Assembly (NCBI GenBank): GCA_009823395.1
Contig: CM020515.1
Coordinates: 5,845,489-5,909,488, forward strand
Direction of reading: 5' to 3'
DNA: 64,000 bases
Source of the DNA: Thamnaconus septentrionalis
Lineage: Eukaryota > Chordata > Actinopteri > Tetraodontiformes > Monacanthidae
Shown here: positions 36,501 through 50,000 of the stretch, in pieces
Layout: every line of letters starts with the position of its first letter
How positions within the stretch are numbered: position 1 is the first letter of the stretch
Notes under the pieces: generated by a model
The model's database searches: none
The model's input: only the letters and a program-made list of their open reading frames with translations
Told to the model about the DNA's origin: nothing
Translations under genes and position numbers: made by a program

Positions 36501-39264
36501 GAGGTAAATACCCTCCGAGTACAGTATGAGCTCTGATAGTGCACGAAGAAAACAAGGGGGAAAGAAAGAGGACTGTGAGAGAGGGACTGGAAGAGAGCAA
36601 AAAAGTCCAGAAGCCTTTTGATATGTGCAAGGCTATAGTTTCTAAGTCAAACCAGTTTGAATATATGTAAACATAATATTAGAAAAGATAAATGAAAAAT
36701 AGTAGAACTTTTTTTTTTCACCTAGAGGTGGATTTTTTTCCTCCTGTGGTCACATAGCTTATAAAGCGTGGAAAGAGCAAACAGCGCCACCACTATATCA
36801 TAGTTTCGTCCTTCAGAAGGGATTCTAATACTTACCCGGATGAGTTTGTGATTTATTTCTACGGTTACTTTTTTTTCTGTCTTTCTTTCCCCCTGCGCGT
36901 CTGCCGGTTAGCTTTCATCACAACCCTGCTAGCAGTTTTGTTAGCTTACACGCCGCTACAGCACTACAGAGGTCAGCGTTCCAGCCCAGCTTCACAAAGA
37001 GGTCGTCGTGTCCAATGAAAGCGCCACAAATACCTCTTAAAAGTGCATCAAATGTTCATTTTTAACAAAAATAAATTCATACATTTCTTTTAATTGTAAT
37101 GCCTGCATCCTCTCGATGAAGCGTTAAGAAGTCACGTCTGCTACAGCCGCTCTCTGTGGGCTGGGCTGTAAAAAACTGACCTGAGCTCAGTTCCAGAGGA
37201 GAGGACAGAGAGTAAACGATAAAGTGACAAATCAGAAGCCAGCTCTCACTCGGCCTGGAGGGGCACCGAGCACAACCAGCGCACAGCGCTCGCCGTCACT
37301 CTGGCACCCGTCTGGAAACAAAGGTTTTTTTTTTAACCGTTTCCCCATTACATCTTGGATTTTTTTATTTTTTTTTTCAAAGTCTAAATAAGATTACACG
37401 TCCTCAATAGACTTTAATAGCCACTGTTCAATGGGATCTTGTCTACGTGTAGAGGAAAGTTTGGCAATAAACAAATCACAAATCGAGACAAATCACTGTA
37501 GAAAGCAGGCAATGAGAGTCTCTTTCGCTTTTTGGCGCCCTCCTATCTGTAAGTACCAGAGTGAGACGAGACCGGGTGAGAGGAGGAGAAGGAGGAGGAA
37601 GAGGAGGAGCAGGAAGACGGGAAGACAGCTACACACAGGATACAGACCCACACAGAAAAGGACGGACGGTAACGCACAAATAAAAAAACAAAACAAAAAA
37701 CAAATAGAAAGGACACACAGAGAAACAGAAAAATGGAGAGTGTGACACAAACCAACACGAGGGCAACATACAAACGCATGACCTGACACAACCTGGGGAA
37801 GGAGACAGTGACACAACAGAGCAACATCGAGAACAAAGAACAACAACGACAACAGCAACAGCAACAACAGCACACACTGTGAGTTCTTTTGGTTTAACCT
37901 CTCAACCCATTCGGACGCCACAACCTGTTTCACCCTGTTGGTTAGAGCAAAGTGCAGGTGTAAAGACGTCGGCAGCTCTCTCCGTCACTCGCACGAGCAC
38001 ACAGGGCAAAAGTAACACACACAGATTTCGCGCGTCTCGTCGTTCGCAGCCGCACACCGGGTTTCATTTTTTTTTTTTTAGCGAAATGTGTTTTTGTGTG
38101 TCGGTGTGCGCCACCGTGAGGGCAGATTTTGTTTTTTGTTTCGCAGAGACCCTTGCAAGGTAGGTTTAGTCAATGACAGTGCATTTAATATGGTGTTGTA
38201 TTTATGTCACAGTGGGAAATTGCATGCATGTGCTAAAATTAGTTCTGAAAGTGCGCTACTGTGGACCGACCCAGTGTTTAATTGTGCAAAACTGCTAATT
38301 CCTTTCTCCGTTAGCACTGAGATCACTTTGATTGGCTTTTCTATTTGGCCACCAAATCCTAGTAACCAAAGTGTACCAGCATAAAAGAACCAAATTGAGC
38401 ACAAAAAGTAAGGAAATCAGTGTTTGTCAGATTATTTCCTGGTTGTGACAGTGCTTCTTGGTCATGGATCATTGGAGAGATGATCCGTTTACTTCCCTAG
38501 TTTCCCCTTATTTGAGTTTTTCTGGGTCCAATTTTGGCTTTGATGGAGCACATACAGCATAATATTGTTGAAGAGAGTTATGTAGGGGAGCCCATAGACA
38601 AGAGTTAATCAGATGCAATGTCATGTGGTTTTTTTTTTTTAAAAAAAGGGCAAATTGTCATCAATATCTTAAAGGGATAGTTCAACATTTTGGAACATTT
38701 GCCTGCTGCCATAATCCCTACGGTCACATGAGCTGCTACATTCCCTTCAATTCTCTGTGCCTGTTGTTTTGAGAGCTGGTTGAACTGTACCGTGGACCTC
38801 CTTTGTGGGGACCGGACAGCTTTAAGTCTCAAAACAGGCACAGAGAATTAAAAGGAATGCACTCAATCTTGACCATATGAGTTACAGCAATAGGCAAATT
38901 TACCAAAAATGAAAAAACTATCCCTTTAAATGCCTGAGAAAAAAACTCCTCAGTGACGTTCTATACATATTCCATTGTGCATTTATATCCGAGACCTAAA
39001 TACAACACCGTATTTGTCCACATGAGAATCATTTCTATTTCGGAAGTACCAATGCAAAAGGTTGGAGACCTTACCACTGATTACAGTGCATTGCTACTTT
39101 CACTTTGCAGGATATGCAACAGGATCGAAATAAACCAGCGCGTGTTGCTTCATGGACGTGGACTTTGTCGTCGCCGTGGTATAAACACACTGTGGATGAA
39201 TGAACCTCGACGGGCGTTGCGTGTTTGGTTTGTCTATGTGAGTGCACAAGCGCAGGCACGCACA

Positions 39265-39305
<41 letters not shown>

Positions 39306-40273
39306 TTGAAGTACACTTTTGTTTGACATATGATGCTCAACGAATCAGAAGCTTATCGATGGCAAGCAACCTGCATGCATCAAACTCTGTGTGTGTGTGT
39401 GTGTGTGTTCGTTGTGTGTGTGTGTGTGTGATTGTGGGTTGTAGCATTTTAAAGCAGCCGCACTGTGGGGATTTGTGGCAGGGTGTTTGTGGTTTTGTGG
39501 GCAGAATGTTGCTGTTCATGTGTCGTGGCGTCGCTAGGCTGGATTTCCCCACTTTGCTTTTCACAGCTATATGTATATTTAGCCAAACCTTAACTTTCTT
39601 TGACTGGTGCGAAGACGCGTCGTCGTGTCCAATTAATTCAACATGCGATAAACTCGTCATCTGTTCCGTTTTTTTTTCTTCTGTTTTGTGCGATTTACGT
39701 CCGTGTGTCTTTCATTTGTCTGATTTTTTTTTTTTTATCAGCGCCGATAATCTGAGATCGGGACGATATGTAATAATACTACTAATAATAGCCTGATGCA
39801 ATACAAAATGTTTGAGTGTAATCATGTGTGTTGGGGACTTTGAGCTTCACCTTTGCATTTCTAGGATTTGATCCAGGAGGAGCTGGAGTTCACGCTGGGC
39901 TGCTGACGGAGCAGAGGCCCGTCTGTCTTAAACCACTCCTCCCCTAGCGATGATGTCACACTGCTGGACTCTGAGCAGTCTGTGGCCCGGTGTGTGATAC
40001 GGATAGTTGTTTTTTTTTTGTTGTTGTTGTCCAAAGTAAATGTGTGTATAGGTCAGGGAATTAACACCCGGAAAGCGTGAAGCGGTGTAACGGGTGCGAA
40101 AGGTCAGAAATGAATGTTTTTCATTTTAGTAGGTCGGGGGTAGCAGGAGGCCCGATGAAAGTGAGGGAAGCCAACAGGAAAATGGGTGTTATTATAAAAA
40201 AAAGGAAAAAGGGGACGGAGGAGAAAATGAAAGAAGGCGGTGGGTGAAAGGTCAATGGGGGCAGAAATGACAA

Positions 40274-40318
<45 letters not shown>

Positions 40319-42877
40319 AAGGGTTAGACAGGTTGCAGTTAGGAAAAGATTAGTGAAAAAGAGGAGATGTCAATCGTCTGATCTGACTCGTCGGTTCGAT
40401 CAGACTCAAAACACTGCATGTTTACCCAGAAGAGGTCTATTTCACACCAAGACTCCAGTCGTTTTTCTAAATTTAAACAACACTTTTATGTGTGTGTTTT
40501 TTCTCTCCTTTATTGACCTGCAACACCCTTCACTCTTCACACCACAGCCTCAACGCCTCCTGCCTGGTTGCGAGAAGCTCGCTAGCTCACAGAGGAGTCC
40601 AGAAGGAAGGACCATCATGGGTAGGGTGCTGGGCACGCAACCAAACTTATGCAATTAGCATGCCAGGCCAGCTGGGGGTGCTGTGTCAGGATTGTCAGAG
40701 TCGACGTTGCGAGTCAAGAAATTTTTTAAACAAAGCTGTGAGTGTTGTTTAAAGGTAGAAAAACTTTTTCTTTTTCTTTTTTTAAAGTGTAGCTTTAAAT
40801 GCGCTTTGAGGGCCGGAGAGTTGACTGTAATAATACGCCAATAATACGTCAACAAATCTCAGGAGAACACCCCTTTAACAAAGTGCTGTTAGCGAGTAGA
40901 AAAACAGGGCTTTGCTGAATTTCAAAGTACCGCTGAGCAACGCGGTGGATTGTGATTCTTACGTCTCTAGGAGGAAAAAAAGAGACATCATTTTCAGAAT
41001 TAACGAATAAACACGGTGGCATTTCCGCACCAGATCACATTAGATGTCTGTGAAGATGTCGCGACCTCTGAAAAAAATTCATTATATTTCAAAAGTTTGG
41101 GGTGACTGATTCATTTCTGCACTGAACTACATTTTAACCAGCTTCATGAAATAATCTGCCGGGATGCTCTAAGAAGATTAGTAGCGCAGAAAAATCAGTC
41201 AGGATGTGCTGAACACATTACGGATGACAGCTGTTGCCTTGAATGTCCTATTGAATGTGATTTTAGGGGATGAATGTCAATTGTGCAACATGAGGCCATC
41301 ATTACCGAAGTTGAATGCTTTAAAATTTCAACAAAAAAAAAAATCGAAAAATTTCTGAAACAAAGCTTTGTATTATAATCACACTTAGTTGTGTGCGCTA
41401 AAACATGAAAGAGTCAACAAAGCTACATAAATTGAAGTCATTATTATTATTAATAATATTATTAATATTAGCTCTTTAGAACAGCCTACTTTGGTTGCGT
41501 TCACATTGAATTTTTCAGACTTGGAATTGTCTCAATCACTTTTAATTTGACATTGCAAATGGTTTTCATTCAACACTATGAAACGTTCCCATGCTTGTTC
41601 AGCACATCCTGACTGATTTTAGTGCGCTCATAAGGATCGCAGAGCCTTCAAGATCATTTTTATTTCACAAGACTGGTTAAGATGGAGTCCAATGCAGACA
41701 TGAGTCAGTGACTCCAAACTTCTGCACGGTAGCGTATATTCTTAAAAAAACAACAGTATGTTTAGCTTCTGCCGTAAAGATAATCTGCCGGGCTTCCTCG
41801 CGCCTCGCCGAGGAGCCTGGCGGCGAGTCGACGTCGCTTTCCCCCGCCTGCCGCCGCACTATCGAGCATTTCGCCAGCTGCCGCTTCGGAGTCGGCAGCG
41901 CTGCTGCAGCGGCGGCGGCAACAACAGCAGCAGCAGCAGCAGCAGCCCCTGCAGTACCTCTGCAGTAGACATGCAGGACAGAAGCACGCGGAGGAGGGGG
42001 AGGAGGGAGAGAGCGAGAGTGAGTAGGGGGAGGGTAAAGGGGGGAGGGAGGGTGGCCGTGCTTCTTCAACAGCTGTGCGGTTGGAATGTGGAAGGTGGGG
42101 ATGAGAGGAGCCCCCGGAGCCGACATCAATGTCAGCCGCGTGACATTGATACGTCATCTGGAGGTGCGGAAGGGAGTTAGGTCGGTCGGAGGAGGAGGAG
42201 GGGTACGATCATTCAGGTTGAGGCGTATTCTGTTCTCTAGCTAGCTAGCTAGCGGTAGCCACTGTTTAAAAGGAAAAAAAAACAAAAAAAACGGCCCTCT
42301 TTTACATCACAGCTCAGTGACGACGCCGACTGTCCTCCACGTGAGGAGGCGGCAACTGCACCTGCTACTTACAGCTGGAAATATTCCACTTTCAATGTTT
42401 CACTTTCGGCCGTGGCGTCCAAATGCCGCAGTTTGTCGTGGGGGTCAAAGAGGGCGGCCGATTTGTCACTCGGTCAAATGTCACACTTTCAATGTGTTTC
42501 TGATTAATGCACCAATTAACCACTCTTTACATGGTTGTGTCATACTAAGGGATGGGGGGGGCGACCTTCACCTTAGCGCCAGAATACTGCCGCCCGCATA
42601 CAAATTGTCTCACTGTGTGTGTGTGTGTGTGTTGAAATATTCTGGGACGTTAAAAATGTTTCTTGGCTATTTCCAATTTTTTGTTTTTTTTTCCTACGCA
42701 AAGGACAAAATGATCTTTTGGTCACGTGACCTTCCGGGTTTCCCTTTTGTTCTGTGTTTTGTGTGTCTTTTTTGTGCCAGTTTGCTGCTGTGGCGTTTGT
42801 GTGCGTTTCTCTCATGTCTGTGCGCAACAGTTTGAAGGCGGACGCGACACCAGTCAGTAAAAATATGACATTTTCCT

Positions 42878-42938
<61 letters not shown>

Positions 42939-43606
42939 GGGGATGCCGTGCGTGTACGTGTGCGGCCGGAACGTGTGAGGCGCGCGCTATTTTCTTCCCC
43001 GCACACCAATCAGGGCCATGCATCTCGCGACGGCCCGCCGCTGTGACTCAAGCCCCGCCCCGCCTCCCCTCTCCTGGCCCCGCCTCCGCCCTCCAATCTT
43101 CCCGCCCCTGCCCGCCTACCTTTCCGGACGTTCCCGTCTGTCGTGCGCTGGAACTCTCCGGCGCTCAGCAGGAAGCAGGCCCGGTCGTGCGGGTAGCGCT
43201 CGCGGCTAGCGGTGGACCCCAGGCCGCCTGTGGCCGGGCTCCGCTCGTCCCCGAGCACCTGGTCGATGGTGGGGCAGTCCTCGTTGGCCAGGGCCGCCGC
43301 GTTGGCCGCCGCGTCGCCGTTCTGCTTGGAGTCTGGAGCAGAGGGGGAGGAGAAGGGAGACATTGGAGAATTGTGTTGAGATGATGGAAAGTTAAGATAC
43401 ATATATGTGTGTGTGTATATGTATGTATATTTGTGTATGCATGTAAGTATGTATGTATGTATGTATGTATTTATTTATTTATTTATTATTAATTTATTTA
43501 TGTATATGGAGATATATGTAAACATGTATGTATATATATATGTATTTAGTTGAAGATACGGAGGATTTAGTAGGTATAAATAAGTATTATATATGTATAA
43601 GATACA

Positions 43607-43663
<57 letters not shown>

Positions 43664-43707
43664 GTATAAATATGTATTTTATATATGTACATATGTGTAC
43701 ATATAAT

Positions 43708-43781
<74 letters not shown>

Positions 43782-44506
43782 GGTATGTATAAATATGTAT
43801 TTTATATATGTACATATAAGATACATATATATATATATATTCGTACATATAATTATGTATATACACACGTATATGTATATGTATATATATATATGTACAC
43901 ACACACACACACATATATACACATATATATTTTATGTATGTATGTATAAGAGAAGATGGAAGATGGTTGGATGGAGCGAATGACGTAAGGAAACAGCGTA
44001 GGGGAGTGGAAAAGGGGACGGGAAAGGAAAGGAAAGGAGATTGCAGGAGTCGTGGAGAAAGGGAGAAGGCGAAGTTCAGAAGGAGTCGAGGAAGAGAAGA
44101 TTAATGGTCGTCAGCGAGGAGGAGGGGTAGCGGTGGGGTTTGGTGGGGGTGGGGGGGCGGCGCATCGAGAAAAACGGGAGCAGTAAAAAGCATGAAAGTA
44201 ATAAAAATGGAAAAGAGCGATAAGAGCGGAGGTGATGGAGAGCGACTCCAGGGAGGATGAGGAGAAGGGATTTGAAGGAAGGGAGGGAGGGAAGGAGAAG
44301 CGATGCGGTGTCGAGTGCGGGGGGGAGCGTGTGAGAGAAAAGCGATTAGGAGGTAAAGAAATAAAATTAGAGGGGAGAAAAGAGAGGAGAAGGGGATGAT
44401 AAGGGGGGAGGGGAGTGTGAAGAAACGTTAGTGCCCGGGGGCTGATCACATGACCGCCACACTGCGGCAGAACAGGTTGCAGACACTTATCCACAAGCGA
44501 GCAGAG

Positions 44507-44549
<43 letters not shown>

Positions 44550-46999
44550 CAGAGAGTGAGGGACAGACAGAGAGGAACATAAATGGCATCATAAACTGGT
44601 AACGAGTCTGGAGGTCAGGTCAAACCGGAGGTCGGCTTCAAGAGTGCAGCGATGATCTTCTCAATGGCCACACTTGAAGCCGTTCTCTTTGGAGATGGCT
44701 CTTGAGTCTAGTCTCATTTTTTTCTCTCTTTTGGAAAAACCGGCCCAAAACAAACAAACACCCACGACTACACTATTGCCCCGTCGCCTTTCATGATTAT
44801 AGCAACCAGCGCTAGTGGTGTTTTATGTTGTTGTGGTGGAGAAATGCTAAAAGGAAGCGGCATTTTCGCACAAATCAGAATCAGAGATGAGACGTGCGTG
44901 AGAAATGAGATTGCCAAAAAGGAAAATATGGACGGACGCAAAACGCTCAGATCAAAACTCTTCAGTGAATTTTTGCAATGGAAAGGCTGAAAAAAGCTCG
45001 AATGTAAATTCCGCACTAGGGGAGAGACTTTGAAAAGACTTGCAGCCCTAATATGTATGAGGGACGAGTCAGAATGCTGTCGCGTCCTCTGGGAAGATGG
45101 AGCAACCGAAAGGCGCGCAGACATTGCCGCATGCCGTCTTTAAGATGAATATTTTCCAAATTTGTGTCGTTTGTCAAATGACGCTCGGCGCTGACAGACG
45201 CAGAGAAGGAGCTCGGTCAGCTGCCGTTGCCGACGTTGTTATTTAACGCAGCCGCTCCGAGTGATTGATGTGTTTTGTACGTAGTGCGATATTCTTAGTT
45301 TGACATTTGCGTCCGGTGTGCGAAAAATACTCCTTCGCGGCCAGCATTTGTGATTATGTACGCAAAAATTGCTGTGTATTTAAACGCCTTTAAACTCGCT
45401 AAACTAATGTAGTTTGCAACTAGCTTTCTGTCCAGGTTAGCACTCCTGCTAACATAGCTATAGCGTTCTAACAAACACCACAGTGATTTTTGGGGCCTTT
45501 ACGATGATGATGATGATGGCAATGATAGTGAGAATGGTTTGAACAATCTTTGCTTTGCCATTTAGTCAGAACTCTTTTCCCTTTCACGTCACCCCTCGCT
45601 TAAACGTTAGCGGTCAAGTGTGTAATATTTGGACATTTTGAGAAGAAACAGTGACATCAAGTGGTCACGGTTTTTGATTGCAGCGCTCTTGCGCTCCGAC
45701 TCCCTCTCCTGAGCTTGCCAGTGAACTACGGTGGCCTGCACACACAAACTTGGGTAACTCGTCCACCTTCTTCTTCGTTGGTTTATTTGAGGAAGCAAGC
45801 CTACACCCTAATTACGAAATGTGCTGTCAGGCAGCTGGATTGTCCACACCGGGCTTCCTTAGAAATATGGCGGAGCAAGATGGCAGCTAACTGGGAGCAA
45901 GACCCTTATTGCTCTATGTATATTCTTATATATAAAGTAAATAAGAACTGTTCTATGGGTAAGTAAACAAAATAACTTCTATTGTACGAATGTATTCATG
46001 TATTTTTGGGTAGTATATTAATCATTGATCAGTATGAAAATTGTAAATTAGGCCAAGTTTTACAAACTGGACTTTCAGCGCTTCAACGGAGTTATATAGG
46101 CTTTATAGGGAGGAAGACGACAACGGTCCCTGGTAGCCACACTTAACGCTCTAAATGTCCGCTAAATTGCGGAATTCCCCGCTGCGTCAAAGAACCTGAT
46201 TCACCTATCGAGCGCGGCGAGGTCGCTGGTGTCTCCGCTGCTCGTGTGGACGATACACACATACATGCTGCGTATTTTTAGACCACTCTCGAAAACACGC
46301 GGTGATTGATGCCGCGGCTTATTTGTTCTGTCGCTGACCTTGGGATTCTGATATACAGCCGTGACACTTGGGCATAATTGCACTTTGTAGATGAGTTGTG
46401 TTCATTTCTGAGGGGGGGGGGATGAGCGGGCGGGGGAGGGGCGGTGGCATAAAGCGCAGAGCCAGGCGGGGGAAACGGTTGACGGCGTGAGTTTGTGCGA
46501 GCTTGCACATGCGTGCGCTGATCGCATGTCATTGTGCTGTCAGCGAGCCTGGCGGGAAGCCGATCTCAACTAAGCTCACGGCCACCACACTAACCCCAAC
46601 CTGAACCGCGATACGTCCAACCCCCGAAACCCGACCTCAAAACATCCCTCACTTCCAGGAAACGATTTGCCGCCCTCGCAAGTCGCAGGCGCCCTCCAAT
46701 CAACCGCGCGTGATGGACGTGTCCGTTTAAGGCGCCTAAGCAGAGACGAGGGAGGTCCGGATTAATAATTTGACAGGCGGAAAATACTATTCATCTGCAT
46801 GGGCCCAATTTCGGATTATGTGAACGTGTCCGTCTTGGCAGTAACGGCGTCTGGCGGCGAGCGGGCCGGGACAAATCTGTCGAGAGAGTCCTTTTTTTGT
46901 ACGTTCTCATCTCATCGTAAATTAAAATCTATTTTGGTGTACTCTGCTCTTGGAAGAACGAGGACATCAGCAAGTTATTTACAGCTTCAAAACCTGTTA

Positions 47000-47037
<38 letters not shown>

Positions 47038-50000
47038 GCCCATCATTTTGGTGCCTGAAATGTGATCTCTGGTTATTCGTTTGATGAGAATGCAAGAGAC
47101 AGTTTTTCTATAACGACAATGATTAAGCCCCCTTTCCAGTTGACAAATATCTGGCATAGCCGCCCAACATACGCACAAGTGTCACATGACCACCACTCCT
47201 CAACTGCTACCAGTTTCTTATCCAGGGCAAAAGAATGTTTAAAAATGCCTTCCTCATTATTTTAAAAGGTAATAACATTTCTAACCTGTATTTGCTTATT
47301 ACAGTTGTTATTTGTCTCTGCATCTGCGCAACCCTATTTTTTAATACATGTTCTAACAATGGTGTATCTCTGCCAGTCTGCCAGTGAACTCTGCTTAAAC
47401 GGGAAAAGTCAATCCTTTACTGTGTTTGGTTGCTCCACTTTTCAGAAAGTTTGGGTTTTGGAACTCAGCCCTTTGTGGCAACACAAAATACTTCAACACG
47501 GCACTGATACGTCTCCAAGGTCAGCGACACCATGATCGGAGTCCCATCGTTGCCTCGCTTTTGTTCACTTTTCTAAATGTAGCAGGCCTGAAAAAGCAGC
47601 AGTATTTAGCAGAATGCAAACACTGAGCATGTTTTTGTGGGAGACCATGAGCAGACGGCACAAATGTGCCGTCTTCCGGAGCTCTAAAAAGCCATTCTGA
47701 TTAGTAATTGTGCATGGCTGAAAAATGGAGAAATGTGGAAATTGGACTTTCAAGACGACGTGTTTAGTGTCAAGTACAGATTAAGGACACCGACACAATT
47801 CAATTTATATTCAAGACAAAGGTTAAGTTAAATATTAATGAATTAGTTAGATATTTATGTGGATGCAAATCAATGCACAATAATCAGTCAAATAACAACA
47901 CTGACTTCCCTCCCCCCTTCAAAACCAGGCTCAAAACTCAGTTATTCAAATTTCCAGTGTTTCCCATCCTCCTTACATCTTATGTCTTTTTTGCTTTTAG
48001 TGTTGATCTGATTTGCTAATTTGATTACGATTATTGTTATTATTATGAATAACAGCCCACTGAATTATCAGCTGGCGAAAGATGAGCTAGCTAGACTGAC
48101 AGAAGTCATCTGTGGTGCACCAGAGGTGTTTGTGGTGTCCGGGTAGCGGGTAGTGGTGTTCAAAAAGTTCAATCACCCACCTGCCCTGTTGATCTCAATG
48201 ATCTCCTCCTGCGCCAGGGGGCAGTCTCCGGTACCCATCATACTGCCAGATCCCACCATGCCTGGCCCGAGCACGTTGCCCATCAGCCTGTGCGGCGAGG
48301 CGGTCGCCATCGCCAAGGCATCCGGCTTACAGTAGTTGGGGCTGCCCGGCTGCGGCGCTCTGGGGATGTGCTTGTTCCTCTTCTTGGGGAGCTTCTGCTT
48401 GGCCATAGCCAGGGAGTAGTACATGCCAAAGTTGTTGACAATGACGGGCACGGGCATGGCGATAGTCAGCACACCAGCCAAGGCGCACAGAGCGCCCACC
48501 AGCATTCCAGACCAAGTCTCGGGGTACATGTCGCCGTAGCCCAGGGTGGTCATGGTGACCACAGCCCACCAGAAGCCGATGGGGATGTTTTTGAAGTTGG
48601 TGTGGGCGGCGGCGGTTGGGTCGTCCGGATCGGCGCCGATGCGCTCGGCGTAGTAGATCATCGTAGCAAATATGAGGACGCCCAGCGCCAGGAAAATGAT
48701 GAGCAGCAGGAACTCGTTGGTGCTCGCCCGCAGGGTGTGGCCCAAGACTCGCAGGCCGACGAAGTGGCGGGTGAGCTTGAAGATACGGAGGATTCGGACG
48801 AAGCGCACCACGCGGAGGAAGCTGAGCACGTCTTTGGCTGTTTTGGAGGAGAGGCCACTCAGCGCCACCTCCAGGTAAAAGGGCACGATGGCCACGAAGT
48901 CTATGATGTTGAGGGCGCTGCGGAAGAACTCGTTCTTGTCGGGGCAGAAGATGACCCGCAGCATCACCTCAATGGTGAACCAAATGACGCAGACGCCCTC
49001 CACGTACGTCAGCCAGCCGTCGGTGACCACCTCGTACACTATCTGCAGGGCGGGGACAAAGACATGAGGCAAGGGTTGGTTTCTGTCTCGAGAAAAAAAT
49101 TAGCGGCGGGATATGATTAAAAAAAAAAATCATTAGAAGTAATTATAGCCTTTGTAATGAATTAATCGTGATTAATCGTATTTGAATCGCATGTCGATAT
49201 TTCAGTTGTTGACGTTGCATAGTTGTATTTGGTACACTGACATTATTGTTAGCTCTGGTGCTTGTACTTGCTACGTGTTTCACATTTAGGTGGTACTGTA
49301 GGCTTAAATAACCGTGGTGGAATGCAAATTCCTGTGGCAACATTTGCAAATGTAACCTTCCCATCTACCGAGCTAAGAGGGGCGGTGTTAACGTCGTCAT
49401 CCATCACGTTTGTTGTTAGCACAGGTAACTTGCTAGCCCAGCTACTACTCTGCCTTCTGCTTGTCTGACGTCACTCAGTGCGTTGCCATAATCTGTACGC
49501 CAGAAACGTGTGCACCGAGAAACGTTTTGTCTAGAGTATAAAAAAGTGCAATAAAATGTAAACAAATATGTTTTAACGACATTTAATTAAGTATCAAATT
49601 AACGCGATAAAGTCCCGGGCCTGAATAGATCTGGGCAAACCTAAAGCAGCTAAATATATGGCGCTACTGTAACTCAGATGGAAAATCAAATGGCTTTTAA
49701 CAAAAGAGGTTGCGGCGCCAAGACTAAACGTTTCAGCCAGGGGCAAGAATGCGCCATCAGTGGAGACTATCACTGAAGTTAGCAGTCTCACAAAGTGTTT
49801 GTGCTAAAGTAATTTTAAACAGCTCTGGATAAACACACTATTTATAGTCCAAGCTCCTTTTTTTTTATCGACTGCGGGGTTCTTGGGTTTGGTCTTTGCC
49901 CTGATTCACAGGGGATGAATGACTCGGGCGCTCATACGGACAACTAAACGGGTCATTTAGGTAAAAAAAAGAAATTCACGAAATTCTGACGTACCTCCTC

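Larger units (their letters stand above)
26827..39860 (-). other. kcnc3 long intron (or 3' UTR of the exon-a transcript)
   Basis: About 13 kb with no convincing further coding exon. It holds a 26-base poly(A) at 27123-27149, (CA)n at 29608-29632 and 39271-39302, (TG)n at 39389-39430, an inverted-repeat region 30521-31097, tandem 186-bp units 33495-33865, CTAG/AGCT arrays 35941-36022 and a foldback MITE 38669-38929. Confidence 0.7.
39980..43119 (-). other. kcnc3 intron after exon 4
   Basis: No further exon seen. Contains (GA)n at 40275-40316, the inverted-repeat element 41084-41735, a GC-rich block with (CAG)n near 41920-41945, (CTAG)n at 42237-42253 and (TG)n at 42879-42935. Confidence 0.75.

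Noticed and set aside
39865..39906. Plus-strand acceptor-like TTTCTAG followed by [13 protein letters not shown] and a stop
   Set aside because: It overlaps exon a on the minus strand, which matches the Kv3.3 tail. No plus-strand upstream exons were found.
43528..43983. YIYIYI-type frames
   Set aside because: Translation of the TA/TG tract only.
48290..49120. 276-codon plus-strand open frame
   Set aside because: It is the exact antisense of kcnc3 exon 3. The minus strand carries unmistakable channel sequence, and the plus frame has no family resemblance.
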